Shown: positions 36,068 to 47,962 of the stretch, one piece after another
How positions within the stretch are numbered: position 1 is the stretch's first letter
Layout of the letters: each line of letters starts with the position of its first letter
The notes under the pieces: generated by a model
The model's database searches: none
Told to the model about the DNA's origin: nothing
The model's input: only the letters and a program-made list of their open reading frames with translations
Program-made: the position numbers and the translations under genes
Assembly: GCA_963920665.1 (NCBI GenBank)
Contig: OY987264.1
Span: 25,648,906-25,712,905 of the forward strand
Length of the DNA: 64,000 bases
Reading direction: 5' to 3'
DNA from: Straminergon stramineum
Lineage: Eukaryota > Streptophyta > Bryopsida > Hypnales > Calliergonaceae

Positions 36068-39000
36068 TTTTTTTTCATTTTGTAATATATATCCAAAATT
36101 GAGCTTAATTTTTTCATAGTTAAAACCATTAATATGAAATTTATATGATTTTTTAAAGTGATTTCTTTGTGAAAATCATAGTAATTACAAAAACACTTAA
36201 AACAATATGAAAATTTTAGAAAATTTTTTGGTGATAGTGATAAACATTATGGTATAATTGGTATATTCTTTGAGCTCACACTAAGAGAAATTTGATAGAA
36301 AAATTCAAATATTAATAGTGTATTTTGAGCTTTCAAGATGTTACCTTCAAAGTGTCACAAAAATTATAATTTTAACAATTTTGGGGAAAATAAAGAGAAG
36401 AATAAAAATTAGATTATTGAAACTACATTTTCTTAGTCAAACTTCAAAACATTTATAATCAAGAACTATGAGAAATTCAAATTTGACCCTAGAACTATGC
36501 TCCTTGGATAGGTTTTTCCTTTAACCTGTAAAGACCAAGCATTCAAATTTTGAACAACGGATGAATGCATCACATTCCAAGTACACAAAAATGCATTTTT
36601 CTATCCATCATTCTTTTTGAAGATTTTTGTGTTAGTTTTTTAACATTTGTACGATACATACTTGAAGACTTTGTTGTACAACTATTCTATAATTCAATAG
36701 GTATTGGTAGGTCTAGCCTCAAAAGGTAGCCTTTTCAATTCAAAAAATGACCCTTCAAAAATGACTTGAATTAAAAAGTAAAACAAAAAATTTCAAAAAT
36801 TATTATGATTAGAACTTAACATTTTGAACATCAAGGAAAAAAATTCTAGTGAAAATCACAAATATTTAATCTACAATTGATTTATGAAGGAATTTCCAAA
36901 TTTTGACTTCAAATTTGTTTGAAAAATATTTGTTTGTATACTAATTGATTTAACTATTTGGATATGATATATGGATCATATTTTATAAAAAAAAATTGAA
37001 AGTCCACATTAAATTAGTCTTCTAAGTTGCATTTTATAATACATCTTCACAATTTTGGAAATCTGGACTATCCCCTAGTCCTTTAGGCCGGGATGAACTG
37101 CCCCTTTTGCTTGTCCTCCCCCAAGTCATTCCACGGGTGTAGGTAAAAAAGAAGCCCCTGATTTTGTGCTTGGTTGATTTATCTTGTACCCCTCTTTGGG
37201 GCCCTCTAATTGCAAATATGAATTCAAAATTTGCAAATTTTATCGTGCATGGAAAATAAAAAATTTCAGCATGATGGAATTTTGCAAAGGCCTGACCATT
37301 GCATGCACAAGGAACACGATTGCACTCTATCAAAAGTCTAGTGTCTTTGGGGTACAAAAATACACTTGATGAACTACCCTCTATAAAAAACAAACAAACA
37401 AAACACTTAGAAATTGTCCACAATTTCACTTCAAAGTTTCTCCACAACCAAAATATGTTTGATTGCACATTTAGGGGTAGCTATGCAAATTTAGGTACTT
37501 CTTTCAACCAAAATATGGTTGCTTGCACAATTAGGGGGTAGTTATGCAAATTTAAGTACTTCTTTCATATATATTTTCATACAACCTTGTATGCAATGCT
37601 GTTGAATGTTACAATTTTACAAAATTCCATCTAATTCTGGTGATTTAGGGTGTCTAGGTTGAGACATCAAAGAGGCTAGTTCCAATCTATTGTTTGCAGT
37701 TTGAGATTCTTTCTATTTGCTTATTATTTGTAGTGATGATCATTTGCTGCAAAATTTCTTTTTTGAAGTAGAAGTAGTGAAGTTTTTGGTATTCTTGGTG
37801 ATAGCTCAACATGTACCTTGGAATGCAAGCTAATTAGATTAATTTAAAAATTTTTTTTTGTTCATCCATCACTTATATACTTTCATTCATAAAATTATCT
37901 AAATTTTTAGTAAACTTCATCCACAATCAAGTCCAAAATTTGGTAAATCTTATATTTCTTAGAGATGTTTTGATGTCATCATCTACTTTTGTTTCAGTAT
38001 AAGGTGGTCAACGCCAATATCAAGTAATATTTTGGCAAAAAATTTCCATGAAAATAATCATTGAATACTAGGAAAAAATAGTGATGAATCATTTAATGAT
38101 TGAAGCACTTTAGAGTCACCACGAACCTCACAGTTTTGTTCTTTTAGACTTAGTCATAATTTTGTTGAATAGTTCAATTGTAGGAAACTACACTCTTAAT
38201 TGTTAACAACTAGCCTCTTGTGTCAAATTTTTAGTGCATTTTCAAAAATTGTAATATTTAAGGGTTTAAGCTATTATCTTCTTTAATTTGATCATTTTTC
38301 TCTATAACAATCATTTTGTATAACCTTTTTTGAAATCTAAACAAAGGTGTTCATGGCAGCACTGTCTATGCTTAGAGTATGCTTTAATGGCAAGCTAAAC
38401 ACCCACTTTATTTAAGTGCCTACATTAAATAGACATATGAGTATTATAACATTATAATTTCTACCTCTTAAAACAAAAACAAGTGTAAAACTTGCTTTTG
38501 AAGTTCCTTTCATCCTAAATATGGAATAGTAGAACTATCTTAATTTAATATCTTGATTTGGAGGTCTATGTATCCTAAATGATGATATTTTTATAAATTT
38601 CCTTCGGTGGGGAAATATCACATTTCTAAGTTGAAATTGAGGACTTTCAAATGCTTAAGCTTTTTCTTAGCTCATGAGTTGAAATTTGAAATGCAAGACC
38701 CCCAAAATTGACACACATGTGCCCTAATCACTTGACTTTTTTCATCATGGACAACCACATTAGCAAATCTGAATTAGAACTGAACACTCTTACCCTTTCA
38801 ACTTTGAATGAGAGCACCTGAGTTTACTTCTTTACTTTATCCTTTGTTACTGAGACCAATGAAACCTACTAGTGCTCTCAATTTCTACTTATCACTCAAA
38901 GACGGAATGTTGTTTGAGTTCCTTTGTTCATTCTAACCCAAAAATTCTAATTGATGTAGTCTATGAACATGGGTACGTCTACACTAGACTCTTATACTTT

Positions 39001-39569
39001 TCATCTCATAACTCAATTTTCCTAAAACATATGGTTTTCTACTTGGTAATAATCAAACTTAAAAGTTGTTTTTATAGCTCTTATTTTTCCTAGATGCTAT
39101 GAATACGGATTTTTTCAAGATTGCCTTCTACCACAACAATTGCTTTATGTCTCCTAAGCTACAATTTTTTAAATGCACAATTCTTTGAAAAAAGTTTTGG
39201 AATAAAAAATATTGCCAACAACACCGTTAGTCCATCCGAAACTTCCATTATAATGGTCTCTTTTTCATTTGTCTTGAATTTCTCGTCTCATTTACTTCAG
39301 AATTAATTTATTTTGTTATTAAAATTAACTAATGAAATGAAGCACAAGAAGTCTAGTTATTGTTCACTTTATAAATAATAAAAACTCTGAAAATTGATTA
39401 TTTTATAGCAATTTGGAGATGATTGGGTTAAAAACCCAAATATATTGAATTTTTCATTGAATCTATTTAATTCCAAGTTGTTCTTGTGATGATCTAAATG
39501 TAATGTGCAAAGATGCAAGGTAGTTGTACATTCACTACAGAATCATATGATTGTCATATGCATTAAAAA
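36068..39569. other. AT-rich intergenic DNA
   Basis: No gene recognised. A GC-richer island at about 37060-37200 gives a 144-aa minus-strand open frame without any domain or transmembrane logic; I do not call it. Elsewhere there are only short frames. Confidence 0.4.
37446..37566. repeat. Two-copy tandem repeat, about 60-bp unit
   Basis: AACCAAAATATG begins each unit (37446 and 37506) and GCAAATTTAGGTACTTCTTTC or a close variant ends each. No coding role is seen. Confidence 0.75.
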
Positions 39570-40310
39570 ATCATTGCCAAATCCTTAGTACTTCCATTAG
39601 GGTTGTTGCAAGCAACACCTACTATTTTTGGCTCAAAATGGACTATTTAGTGAGTATTGTGACTTTTGAAATAAAATTAAAAAAATTAACTAATATATGG
39701 ATAATTTGTAAAGCATTGAAAATAGTATGTTTGTAGAAATTTGGACCTAAATAAAATTATCTTTAAAAGTTATGCACAAAAAAAGCACCATGGAAAATAC
39801 CAAGAAAATAGACACTTTGATGTTTGATTTTTAAAAAATTGTAAATTTTTGAAAAAAAAATTCAAAAGGTCATTTTTCCTAACTTGAAGATTCTCCTTCT
39901 CAACCATTTGCATCTTTGGAAAAAAATTACTATCTCCTTTGCACTTGCACAAAGGTAGTGCACTTTGAGCACATGTGGAAGGTGAACAATTTACTATTTT
40001 TAGAAAATCTCTTCATAGACTTGTATAACTTTTGTAGAAGTCCTTGTATCCTAATTTTGAGCATTAAATTTTTATTTTGGGTTAAAATAGTACTGAGCCC
40101 CCCTAAAATGGCTAAGGTAGACATCTAATTAGGAGTTGTTAAAAATAATGAAATAATTTTCTTCAATGAAAAATAACATAAAATATCTAAAACTATCACA
40201 TATACCTTAATTTCAAATTTCACATAAAATTGATATACAATGCAAAAATAATAAGAAAAAAACACATGTCCGAGGCTAAGGGGACAAAAAACAGGATAGG
40301 TGTTTCACAC
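39570..40310 (-). repeat. Inverted dispersed copy of the 4.29-5.06 kb repeat
   Basis: On the minus strand this stretch follows the 4.3-5.06 kb sequence block for block: TTTTTTGTCCC, then the TGTGCTCAAAGTG block, then GAGAAGGAGAATCTTCAAGT, then AAAAGTCACAATACTCACT. Identity is moderate with many indels. It is an unclassified dispersed repeat; termini were not resolved. Confidence 0.6.
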
Positions 40311-40469
40311 AATAACCCTTATAGATTATCCCAACCTAATTGTAGTAGTAATAGCTGAGCTTTTTTATAATATTGGTCTTAACCGTGTAAGGATGGATCC
40401 CCCATGACCAAGATAGTCACTAAATTCCTCTGATTATTGGACCAGTAGGAGCATTATCTTTTTCTACTA

Positions 40470-40685
40470 ATAACCTTTAAAGGACAAATTGGTGACCATG
40501 AAAATACTCCCTTTTGGAACCATGTGGCATCATCTATTTTATAAAATCCAAAAATATTCATTGGAAGCCATACTATTGTAGAAGACCTCCGCTTTTCTCA
40601 CAAAATTTAGAAGATCTGTCCTACATACAGAGATTCTTTGTTATCCATATGACACAAAACATCCATGTCGATGTTTAAGGGTTAA
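40470..40685. mobile_element. Diverged copy of the family-2 TTAA MITE
   Basis: It begins ATAA (decayed TTAA) plus CCTTTAAAGG and ends GTTTAAGGG plus TTAA. Its interior matches the complement of 30137-30358 (GGTGACCATGAAAAT, TTTTGGAACCATGTG, AATATTCATTGGA). The termini are eroded. Confidence 0.65.
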
Positions 40686-40914
40686 TAGTGAAGTCATCAA
40701 TCAAACCACTAGCTAATCCATAACGTCTTTACATGATGACCACCTTGAAATTTATTGAGCGACTCCGTCAATTCATTTTTTTGTTAAAGAGTCAGTGCTT
40801 CTCTTCATAGTCACCTTCTTATTGCATATCTGGACGGATGATTCGAGAATCTAAATCTTGTATTCTTTTTTCTTCAGGTCAATAATTTAATTTTGAAGAT
40901 CGATCTAACCGGCA

Positions 40915-41568
40915 TCACTCGGTGACTAGTTCTCTACTTGAGTGGGATTGACAAAATCTGATATTTTGGACATTTTCAATAGGATCCATGTTGCCTCTGC
41001 AGAGATGGAGAAGGGAATCTTGTGTTTTTCGAAGAAGTGGTGGCAAGAAGTCTGCTTGCTCCTTGGCTTTGCTGCCACCGGAGTTTTTGAGGTGCTGCCT
41101 CAACAACTTAGAAACGTACAATCCGACGTCAGGCTGGGCCTGCAACTGAGATCACCCGAAGCTACTAATTTACTCGCCAGTCGCCACATGCAACTCCCTT
41201 AAGAAAATCGGCACAATTTCTTACGTCAGGGGAGGTGGGAGGTACGAACACCTACAGGAAGAAGGCATATGCTAGTCACTCACTGACTGCCACGCAAGCA
41301 TACTCTCGACACTGGCTGACTTCAGTTATTTCAAAATTTCGTACAATGCTTATTAACGTACGGTACAACGCAGAGGGTGAGTTTCCATGAACTACTTAAA
41401 ACATATTATCATGCGCTGTCTAAACTTGACTATAATGTCTCACTGTCTTTCGTGACACCTTCTCCTTGATCTCATTCTTGTACTCGATTCGCTGTTCTAT
41501 CCTATCCCCGTCACTTCTGTACTGGCTAGAATGATGCTGGCTAGAAGTCCGTCCCTCGTGCGTGTAAG
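40915..41568 (-). CDS. 3' part of an unrecognised minus-strand gene
   Basis: The terminal exon 41139-40915 follows a TTGCAG acceptor and encodes 74 residues plus stop, starting AQPDVGLYVSKLLRQHLKNS and containing KAKEQADFLPPLL. A preceding exon at 41568-41459 encodes a polar, coil-like segment (RIEQRIEYKNEIKEK) and joins in phase 0 through a GAGAAG|GTGTCA donor. Alternatively that frame continues to its own stop near 41425. No start codon was found, so the 5' exons are missing or further right. GC content is clearly above the surroundings. I do not recognise the family. Confidence 0.4.
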
Positions 41569-41599
41569 CTTAAAAAGATTCTGAGTTTCTAAGTCACAT

Positions 41600-42465
41600 T
41601 AAGCTAATAAGCAAAGGCAGATGACAATGGAAAATAAGCTTAATGCACTATGTGCAAGGTCTGACATTTGTTTTTAATTGAAAGAAGTACCGATGCAACT
41701 TTAATCTTACCAGATTACGTACGAACTCAGAAATTATCTCAATAATTCTATAATAATTTAGATGGTCACATCCTTCTCATCAATGAGTACGCCGTGTTTA
41801 AGATTTTAGGGTGGTAATTCTGGATCAGTGGTGATTATAGGTATCTTGACCTTACTAGAAATGCTATTGTGCATAAGCCATCAACATAAAAATGACCCTT
41901 GATTAATCCATTCCACAGGATACAAGTTCCAAATTGTTGTACAAGTTATTCCAAACTTTGGAACTCATGGAACGTCATTATGAACCTCGCACAGTTAGCG
42001 TAATTATTAAACTACACTTTGTCGTCGTTACTAAGGCTGCATGCCTGCGTTGGCTTCGGAAAAAGATTTAAATTAATAACTTAAGTAGAATGAATATGTA
42101 ACAAGTGTACAACAGTCGATAACAGCGTAACAAGTGTGTCGGATATTCCAGAGTATCTTGTTAGCGTTTTCATAATAAAGAGGTCTGCATGTACTGATCA
42201 TAGACGGAAGGGAACATGGCACAGCAACTTACAAAATACTTACAAAATACTTTAAGTTAAAACCCTTGACTACTGTCCCCCCTCTCTCGTCCGCATCATG
42301 CATTCCTTCCTGACCTGCCTAGGAAGATGAGTTTTCAATTTCCTCAATGGCCATGGTCACAATTTGAACATGACGGTCCTTTACTCAATTATTTCTAATG
42401 CTAGAATACACATACAATGTACGTCGTGCATCCTTCTACTGGGTACCAAGGAAGGGGATTGGCCT
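41600..42465. other. Spacer upstream of the EG45-like gene
   Basis: No coding frame supported. Could contain 5' exons of the minus-strand gene at 40.9-41.6 kb, and the distal promoter of the plus-strand EG45-like gene. Confidence 0.35.
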
Positions 42466-42469
42466 TGTG

Positions 42470-42477
42470 TATAAATA
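42470..42477 (+). promoter_or_regulatory. TATA box and 5'-UTR intron of the EG45-like gene
   Basis: TATAAATA is followed about 30 bases later by a CT-rich presumed start site. A GCAG|GTACAC donor at 42555/42556 and a CTTTGCAG acceptor ending at 43063 would remove a 508-bp leader intron and place the ATG at 43089, 25 bases into the next exon. This is inferred from signals only. Confidence 0.5.
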
Positions 42478-43088
42478 TGCTGTGTCCTCTCTCAATTGCA
42501 AGCACCAGACTGAGGTCTCATCGCCATAGCTCAATCGGAGATTTACTGCGTGCAGGTACACATTGACGTGGTTCTAATCTGGAAGGAAGTCTAGCCTGCA
42601 TCTCTTCCGTTTTGTGCATTTGATTTCTGAGGAAGAGTACTCTGTAAATGCTTATTCTGATCTCACCTGGAAGGAGCTAGATTTGCATGGTCATCGTCTC
42701 ATTGTTGCTATTGATTGTTGCGTGCCACCACTGAGAGTTTCCAAATTTTGTACACTACTTCCAGAAAATTGGTTGTTTCGGAGGTTCTTAATTTAGGAAA
42801 TCACTAACTCAAATACCCTCTGTGACTGGATGACCACATGAATGCATAGTATATTTGGGGATCAGACCTTGCATTCCTACTCCATGGTTTGCAAAATTTG
42901 TTATGAGGCCTGCCGGCCTTGCATCCCGTATTGTGGGTCATTTATGTTCTAACCATTCTCATCAATGGATTGAAGGTGATTGAGATGGATTGTTTACCTG
43001 CATCGTTCGAATTCCGAATCAGAAATAATTGGATTGTGAAATCTTCACGTGTTCGCTTTGCAGGGGGGTGATACGGAGATCTGAAGCA

Positions 43089-44127
43089 ATGGCTCAGCGA
43101 AGGCAGACGCTGCTATTGATAGCATCTGCATTCTTGGTCTTAGAGCTCACGGATCTGGTCGCAGCGGCCACTGGGCAGGCATCATATTACACAGCCCCAT
43201 TTTCTCGTAAGTTCTTACCATTTTAGAGCAATTACCTGATAAGTCACTAGCAGGTAGCTAGTTCCAGAAGGTCCTCTGTGAAGGTTGAACAAATTTTTCA
43301 AAAGAATTTGATTGGTTTAGAATCTTTATGCAACATGAAAAGAATCTTCTTTGTGATGCTTGTGGAGGTCTTCCTATTATCAATATGATCTTACAGAGGT
43401 TTTCCATGTATCATGTGGAGGCTTCCTAATGATCACTAGGACCATTGGGAGACCTTTCATGCAGAAGATTCTCTTTTATGATTGATCTCTAAAACGATCT
43501 GAAACAAGAAAATTCTATGGAAAATCAGTTGTGTCGTACGGAGTACTGAGGAATATGATTATGTTTCCTAAAATGTTAGTGTTTTAGAGGCCAAAATTGT
43601 GATCATGTTCAAGTTCCCAATGCTCTGAAAACTGGATCGGCATATTTCTGAGTTCAATTGACTGAAACTGCACCAATTTTGCTGAATTACGTCATTTCAA
43701 CAAATAAGAGGTTTGAGAAATTGTGTTGTAGGATGGCTAATTAAATTGTGGCACGTGGCTTATGTTTATAGCCTCGGCTTGTTTTGGCTTCGACCCAAAC
43801 CAGTTCCCAGCAGACAGGATCTTCGCAGCAGGAGGCGACAGCTCTAACGCCAACATCTGGAACAACGGGCAAAACTGTGGCAAGCGCTTCACGGTTCAGT
43901 GCCGAGGGAATGGTTGCAACGGCCATGGACCCATATCAGTGAAAATCCTTGATCGTTGCCCTAACGGCTGCGCTGGAGGACGAGCCTTCGATCTTTCTGA
44001 TACTGCCTTTTCTACCATTGCCAATCTAGACGTTGGGGTGATCACTGTCGAGTATTCCTCTGCTTCTTCACTTGATGACGAAGATGCAGAAACGTTCATA
44101 GCAGAAGTTGGCCATATCGGACAGTAA
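43089..44127 (+). CDS. Secreted EG45-like / plant natriuretic peptide-like protein
   Basis: Exon 1 (43089-43206) and exon 2 (43772-44127) join at TTCTC|GTAAGT and TTATAG|CC, giving 157 residues. Residues 1 to about 26 form a signal peptide (LLLIASAFLVLELTDLVAA). The mature part is a double-psi beta-barrel of the expansin-domain-1 type without the wall-binding domain: GQASYYTAPFSPSACFGFD, FAAGGD, WNNGQNCGKRFTVQC, then ILDRCPNGCAGGRAFDLSD and AFSTIA. Six cysteines are placed as expected for EG45-like and PNP proteins. The protein should be secreted to the apoplast, and related proteins act in water and ion balance or stress. The acidic tail (DDEDAETF) is unusual. An upstream in-frame ATG at 43029 would fall in the predicted leader intron, so 43089 was chosen. 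Confidence 0.9.
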
Positions 44128-45120
44128 GCTGCGTGGAATGGTGGATGTGCACATCCTGCAGCTAGGAGCTAGCTGACAAGATGACTCCATGACCAATAGA
44201 TGAAAAAATACTGCAATGGTATGCATTGAAGAAGTACGTTCTAGTGTAATTTCTTGCAGATAATCTTGAACTTTGTTTGTGGTGCTGTATATGTCAAAGT
44301 TTAAATTACGTAATGCTTTGAGTCCTGGGACCGGGTTGGTGACTTTCTTCACCTTGAGCTTGTGCGTCCTTGATTAGGAATGTAATCTGCTTACCAAGGA
44401 CAATAAAAGAGTTCTGAAAATAGGAATTGATACGCTTACGATTCCTCAAAGCAGAGTTCTGCGCAGTGGTCAGGAATAGTATGAAACTGCAATGTGACCT
44501 TTTACTTCCAGGTTTACTTTGTAATGTTTTGTGGCCATTGAATGCCAAGCTGAAATTTAAAGTATGTACGAATTATGGCTAAACAACGTCTTAGTGAGTA
44601 CGTCTGGTTATTTTGTGCTTGCGCATGGACAATGGATTGGAGTGTCAATTGGAGTCGTAATTGGAGTCGTGAATGGTGTGGGTCAATTGATACATGATAT
44701 TTGCATCATATCCCAAACTTTTGGATTGCAACAAAATGATTTCTATACCTTCCCTTATTGCAGTTCCCAATAACAGTCTGAATGATACAGATTCTTTAAT
44801 CACCTTATGATTAGCAGCTTAGACCTAATTTAATAGCGTCTGCAAAGACTAAAATCTTCAAATTGTGCCATCCAGCTTTAGAAATAATTAAGGAACTAAA
44901 AATATATAATCTTATTAAACCATGAAAACCATAAATACGGAAGCATATTGCAGAATTATATCACTGTTAACAGCAGGTCCATTTTCAATGTATATCAAAG
45001 CACTATGCACAGGTAAATTAACTTCGATCCTAAATTACAGTACCTTAGCCCAAGGCACACAATCACATTACAGTATATCTTGTTCACTTCGACAGCTTGC
45101 CTTGCATGCTCCAACTTGAA
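44128..45120. other. 3' region of the EG45-like gene and spacer
   Basis: Includes the 3' untranslated region. A short run with AATTGGAGTCGT repeated near 44650 is a local duplication. No further gene. Confidence 0.4.
44402..44407 (+). terminator. Candidate polyadenylation signal of the EG45-like gene
   Basis: AATAAA lies 275 bases after the stop codon, in suitable AT-rich context. Support is positional only. Confidence 0.4.
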
Positions 45121-45426
45121 TAAGGTAGTCTGCTCTTAAAGCGACCATGCTCTAAAAGCGATTATGGCACAGGGGTACATTTTGCTTTTTTTCATGTACC
45201 ATCACTGTTCATTTCAGGAGATGGTCGCTTTTAGTGACTACTGCATTTCAACTTCAAAAATTTGTAACTAATTCCACAAAGGTCCAAAAAATATGAAACA
45301 ACTTGGGTTAGATGCCAATTCCATTTTTCTTCCTACTAAAATTGACTGAAAATTGTTATAAGGAATTTTGCTTCCCCCAAAAAGCAATCAGCTCTTAAAT
45401 GGTCGCTTTAAGAGCAGACTACCTTA
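45121..45426. mobile_element. TA-flanked MITE with perfect 25-bp TIRs (302 bp)
   Basis: TA, then AGGTAGTCTGCTCTTAAAGC, opens the element and the exact complement closes it at 45400-45424, followed by TA. The AGGTAG terminus and an interior block (ATATGAAACAACTTG) tie it to the MITEs at 30468 and 35294. The perfect termini make it the youngest-looking member. Confidence 0.88.
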
Positions 45427-45816
45427 CGGGTCAGGTTCAGACTTTAGTAGTATTTTAAGAACTGGAGTCTGATTGGCTACAATAGTTTTCTGCTTTACAG
45501 ATTTTCCTGCTACCAATGGTTTTTTTCATTGATATGAGGTGGCGACGGGAGGAAACCAATGCCTAAATTTTTTCCTCAAGGTAGAAGCACCCATAGGGGT
45601 AGTCACACCTTCTTCACCCCCATTCTCAATCTTCAGAGAATGGAGATGTGGCACTCTCTCGTTGGCTCTCCGTAGCATATGGAGGTCTCATTCTTTGAAG
45701 CTTGAGAATGATCATTCTCCTTCAATGGTGAAGACTAGGGGCAAAGAAGATTATGTTGAAGAATTTTTCACTGCTCTAGATCTCTCTTTCACCCTACTTG
45801 CTGCATTTCTATTGTT

Positions 45817-46400
45817 TTAACCCCTAAAGTCCCAATGTCACTATGGGGGACAAAATGGATTTTGGGTAGGTTCCTATGAGCTCAATTTTTAGTGAATTCT
45901 TTTGAAACTTTCTCATAAGATAGAAAAACTTATTAGCTTTCTCAGAAAATAATTTTTATTCCAATCGGTGCTTGGGAGTAAAAGTTATACCACAATAACC
46001 TCAAAATGGGGGAGAGCGGGCAGCAAAAAAAATTTGTGAAAAATTGAAATATTTTTTTTAATTATTTAATTCTCATAGAATATATTTTTGTCTAAATGGG
46101 AAACTTTGATTCATCCCATTTGGATTAGTGATGTAAGAGATATAGAGTTTCTTGTTTTGCGGGCAATTGGAGCATCTTCAAAAAAAAACTTTTTCTTTCA
46201 CTTCGAATGCTAATATCTTTCAATCTGTACGGTCAAACATCATGAAATTTTCACTACATGATCCAAGAAGAGTTTAGTATAAGATCCTACGGTTAGATTC
46301 TAAAAATAATATTTTTTCTGATTCCTTTGATGAATGCAATAGAAGTAACAATTTTCAGTGTTTTTTTATAGAAAAATGGCCTTGGGACTTTAGGGGTTAA
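45817..46400. mobile_element. TTAA-flanked element, copy E, short form (576 bp)
   Basis: TTAA plus CCCCTAAAGTCCC on the left and GGGACTTTAGGGG plus TTAA on the right; the 13-bp termini are perfect complements. It shares blocks with copies F and G (TTTTGAAACTTTCTCATAAGATAGAAA and similar, in part) but lacks about 350 bp of the middle, so it is an internal deletion form. Confidence 0.87.
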
Positions 46401-47846
46401 ATCAAACGTTGTGCTTTGTCTAATCTACGCATTCTGCACTTTCATCTTCTATTCTACGGCACCTGTGTGCTCTCACTATAATTATGTATTCATTATGTGA
46501 AAATACATAATTGTTTGTTAAATTGGAGGTTTTTTTCTAGAGTCTTAAGAAACAAATGGGATCATATTCCACTTGAACTCTTTTTTTTATTACCTCTATT
46601 TGACAAACATTTGAATTGAGTTCTTTGGTTTCTATACTTGAAGATGTTTTAATATTTTAGTTTGCATGTTTGAAGTTGTCAAAACAAAAGGTAAAGCTTG
46701 TTTTACCTTTTTTTTGGTTGTTTTTAATGGATTAGAAGTCACATAGATGATGTGGATAGACTTATGGAGGATAGGAGGTGGCTCATGGATATATTGTGGC
46801 CCATGTGGCATTTTTATGGCCAAAATTCACTTGTCTAGGTAGATGGCATGGGGGTTCAGATGGTAGATGAGGTGGAGGGTCATCTTCTTCCTCCTCCTTG
46901 TTTGCTTAGGAGAGCGGTGACTTTGAAAAGTCATTGTACATTGTAAATGGAGATTTTTGTAATGAAATTTTGAGAGCTTTTGTATCTTGTTTTTGTGATT
47001 CCGAAAAGCTATCACTCACTAAATTTGGAATTAGTATGTGAAAGTTATAAGCTTGAGAGTGAAGAGATGAGGAGCTGCTTCAAATTTTTAATGGGAGTGA
47101 ACTTTGCATGACTATGAAACTTGGACAATACCTTAGTTTAGAGTGAAACTTGGGGAGGTTGTTGATACTTATGTTATCTTTTCAAAATGATATTAGTTTC
47201 TTATTTTGGAGCTACTATATGAAAGTTACAAGCTTGAGAGTGAATGGGTAAAGAGCTACTTTCGGGTTTGTATCAATTTCATAATAAATAATGTCATTTT
47301 CTAATCAATATGTGAAAATAAATTGGTAAATATAACAAAAACAATACAATTATTTGAAATTTCTCCTAGAGGTAAAACTAAACATGACAAATAGTTTAGA
47401 AAGTACAAATAATGGTGTTTTTTTCATACCCAAAACACCTTTGGCAACACCACTATTGAGTTCAATTTAGCTTTTATAAAACTAATTGGTAATTTTATCA
47501 TTTTCATGTATAAATAAACATTTTTTCTATAGATACTTTTTTTTAAATTTGTTAAAAAAATCAATTTATTATGATTTTTAAAGGTTCTTCTCCAAAGTTC
47601 AAATATCCTCTAATGATTTTTAAATAAAGGACGCAATTATGGTAATAAGCTTTGAAATTCTCTATGTAGAGGTTACTAAAACATTGCATTCTAGAACATA
47701 AAATTGGTAACATATATCACAAATGTATGAGATAACATGGCAAATTTCTACTTGAAAGTTGATTGGTTCTACATCATTTGGTTAAATCCCTCAAACTAAG
47801 AAGTCCATTTAATTATGTAAACACATAAACAATAAGTAGCTACACC
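46401..47846. other. AT-rich intergenic DNA
   Basis: No gene recognised. A duplicated block (GAAAGTTA-AAGCTTGAGAGTGAA type) recurs at about 47040 and 47220, suggesting an old tandem duplication of about 180 bp. Confidence 0.4.
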
Positions 47847-47962
47847 AACATTTTTTATTTGGGTGACACTCCTAATGGTGTCTTTAGTTATAGGCATTCT
47901 CTTCAAAATTAGGGCATATGATAAGAAGCGCCACTATAGGTGTCACCCAAATAAAAAATGTT
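47847..47962. mobile_element. Tiny inverted-repeat element (116 bp)
   Basis: AACATTTTTTATTTGGGTGA at 47847 is matched by its complement ending at 47962; the terminal repeats are 23 bp and perfect. Flanks TAGCTACACC and GAGCTATACT may be an eroded target duplication. It would form a strong hairpin. Confidence 0.7.

Noticed and set aside
37034..37468. 144-aa minus-strand open frame
   Set aside because: Sits in a small GC-richer island, has no domain, biased towards aromatic residues from AT-rich DNA, and no splice or start context supports it.
43029..43088. Upstream in-frame ATG for the EG45-like protein
   Set aside because: It lies partly before the CTTTGCAG acceptor at 43063, so it would be within the predicted leader intron, and it would place polar sequence before the signal peptide.
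45539..45820. 93-aa plus-strand open frame ending at the TTAA of copy E
   Set aside because: No ATG-led context or recognised domain; the stop is formed by the element junction itself.
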